Assembly: GCA_023144635.1 (NCBI GenBank)
Contig: JAGLFH010000062.1
Span: 62,001-126,000, forward strand
DNA: 64,000 bases
Source: Candidatus Auribacterota bacterium
Lineage (GTDB): Bacteria > Auribacterota > JAFGBW01 > JAFGJP01
Reading direction: 5' to 3'
In this document: positions 63,575 to 64,000 of the stretch, piece after piece
How the letters are laid out: each line of letters opens with the position of its first letter
How positions within the stretch are numbered: the first letter of the stretch is position 1
Translations under genes and position numbers: made by a program
The notes under the pieces: generated by a model
The model's input: the letters and a program-made list of their open reading frames with translations, nothing else
Databases searched by the model: none
Told to the model about the DNA's origin: nothing

Positions 63575-64000
63575 CCTAGTTTATTGTGAACATCCTGTAT
63601 ACATATTACATCCAGTTCATTTTTCTTTATGCGCTCAATGCCGTTTACCGCCGCACGGGCACCGCTTAGTGTTGTAATGCATGGAATCCTATTAATTACA
63701 GCAGTAGAACGAATAAGCACTTCATCTTCTTTAGCTCCTTTACCGCTTGGTGTATTTATAATAAGATCGATCTTATGGTTCTTAATGTGATCAAGAACAT
63801 CGGGCCTGCCTTCTTTTAACTTATAGACTTTTTTTACTTCTATACCATTATTTTGAAGTATTTGAGCAGTCCCTGATGTTGCTATTATATGAAAGCCCAT
63901 ATCACTTAATGATTTTGCAATAAGAACAACATTTCGCTTATCTTGATTTTTCACACTTACAAAAACATTCCCGCACAAAGGCAGTATCTGCCCTGCTCCA
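63571..64000 (-). CDS. carB: Carbamoyl-phosphate synthase large subunit, C-terminal part
   Basis: 142 residues visible, cut by the window end. The reading frame continues without stop to 64000, where GAGQILPLCGNVFVSV joins the end of the synthetase half to the MGS allosteric domain: VVLIAKSLSDMGFHIIATSG, LIINTPSGKGAKEDEVLIRS and CITTLSGARAAVNGIE. This is the domain that binds regulators such as UMP or ornithine. The carB gene heads the leftward pyrimidine set seen here. Confidence 0.93.
   Translation of the reverse strand, partial: GAGQILPLCGNVFVSVKNQDKRNVVLIAKSLSDMGFHIIATSGTAQILQNNGIEVKKVYKLKEGRPDVLDHIKNHKIDLIINTPSGKGAKEDEVLIRSTAVINRIPCITTLSGARAAVNGIERIKKNELDVICIQDVHNKLG

Overview
The window is AT-rich bacterial DNA of Gram-negative type. 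It encodes a PilQ-type secretin, a Wzx-like flippase, a lipoprotein with a lipobox, and a GyrB with the long TOPRIM-domain insert known from proteobacteria. It also has a one-chain class II glycyl-tRNA synthetase, a two-subunit Fe-S fumarase, a type 1B dihydroorotate dehydrogenase with PyrK, a divergent IspF and a tetratricopeptide protein with WDPxGWFW modules. Together these suggest an uncultured lineage near Omnitrophota or the wider PVC group. That is an inference from remembered family distributions, not a search result. No rRNA, tRNA or CRISPR array was seen.

Layout. 1-689: the 3' part of a modular TPR gene, then a strong terminator. 899-2933: a leftward PilZ-CheY-CheX-lipoprotein cassette. 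3156-9065: a glycosyltransferase; a leftward STAS-like/phasin-like/UbiB set; a small TPR protein; and a MerR-GAF regulator followed by a membrane protein. 9195-24941: a surface polysaccharide locus with two glycosyltransferases and asnB, then an 11-gene leftward run (flippase, four methyltransferases, FemAB-like transferase, DegT aminotransferase, two GT4 enzymes, NodB deacetylase, WecB epimerase). 25032-26646: a GbsR-like regulator with a phased operator, a two-helix membrane protein and nested small repeats. 26647-31336: a pilus operon (fused pilMN, pilO, a pilP-like gene, pilQ). 31595-38416: SpoIID-like protein, queA and tgt, the last two flanking a convergent AbiEi/AbiEii-like toxin-antitoxin pair. 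38473-41893: a Maf-type motility glycosylation protein, a GT2-TPR protein and ispF. 42171-51133: serS-gyrA-gyrB-DUF721-recF-dnaN, all leftward. 51134-51608: an AT-rich gap that is a weak candidate origin. 51609-54659: glyS, a PilX-like minor pilin and fumarase alpha/beta. 54743-57632: an unknown protein, rnc and PilZ leftward, then a HAD phosphatase and rsmD rightward. 57683-64000: trpF, trpC-apbE and a pyrimidine set (3' end of carB, pyrK, pyrD, pyrF).

How it fits together. Several blocks concern the cell surface and movement: type IV pilus assembly, chemotaxis phosphatase and response regulator, two PilZ c-di-GMP receptors, a flagellin-glycosylation-type protein and the polysaccharide locus. 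The rest is core metabolism and replication.

The most unusual content is non-coding. Intergenic spaces carry several families of short repeats: degenerate CACAGA/TCTGCGT tracts, GTAGGGG-type hairpins, CCGCC palindromes, and a 140-bp element that starts within a few bases of a stop codon in three places. One 175-bp fold-back element sits inside one of two copies of another repeat, flanked by TTAG on both sides, while the other copy preserves the uninterrupted site. The strongest candidate for a noteworthy system is the tail-to-tail AbiE-like pair, whose antitoxin promoter is covered by a perfect 28-bp palindrome, with a second perfect 30-bp palindrome close upstream.
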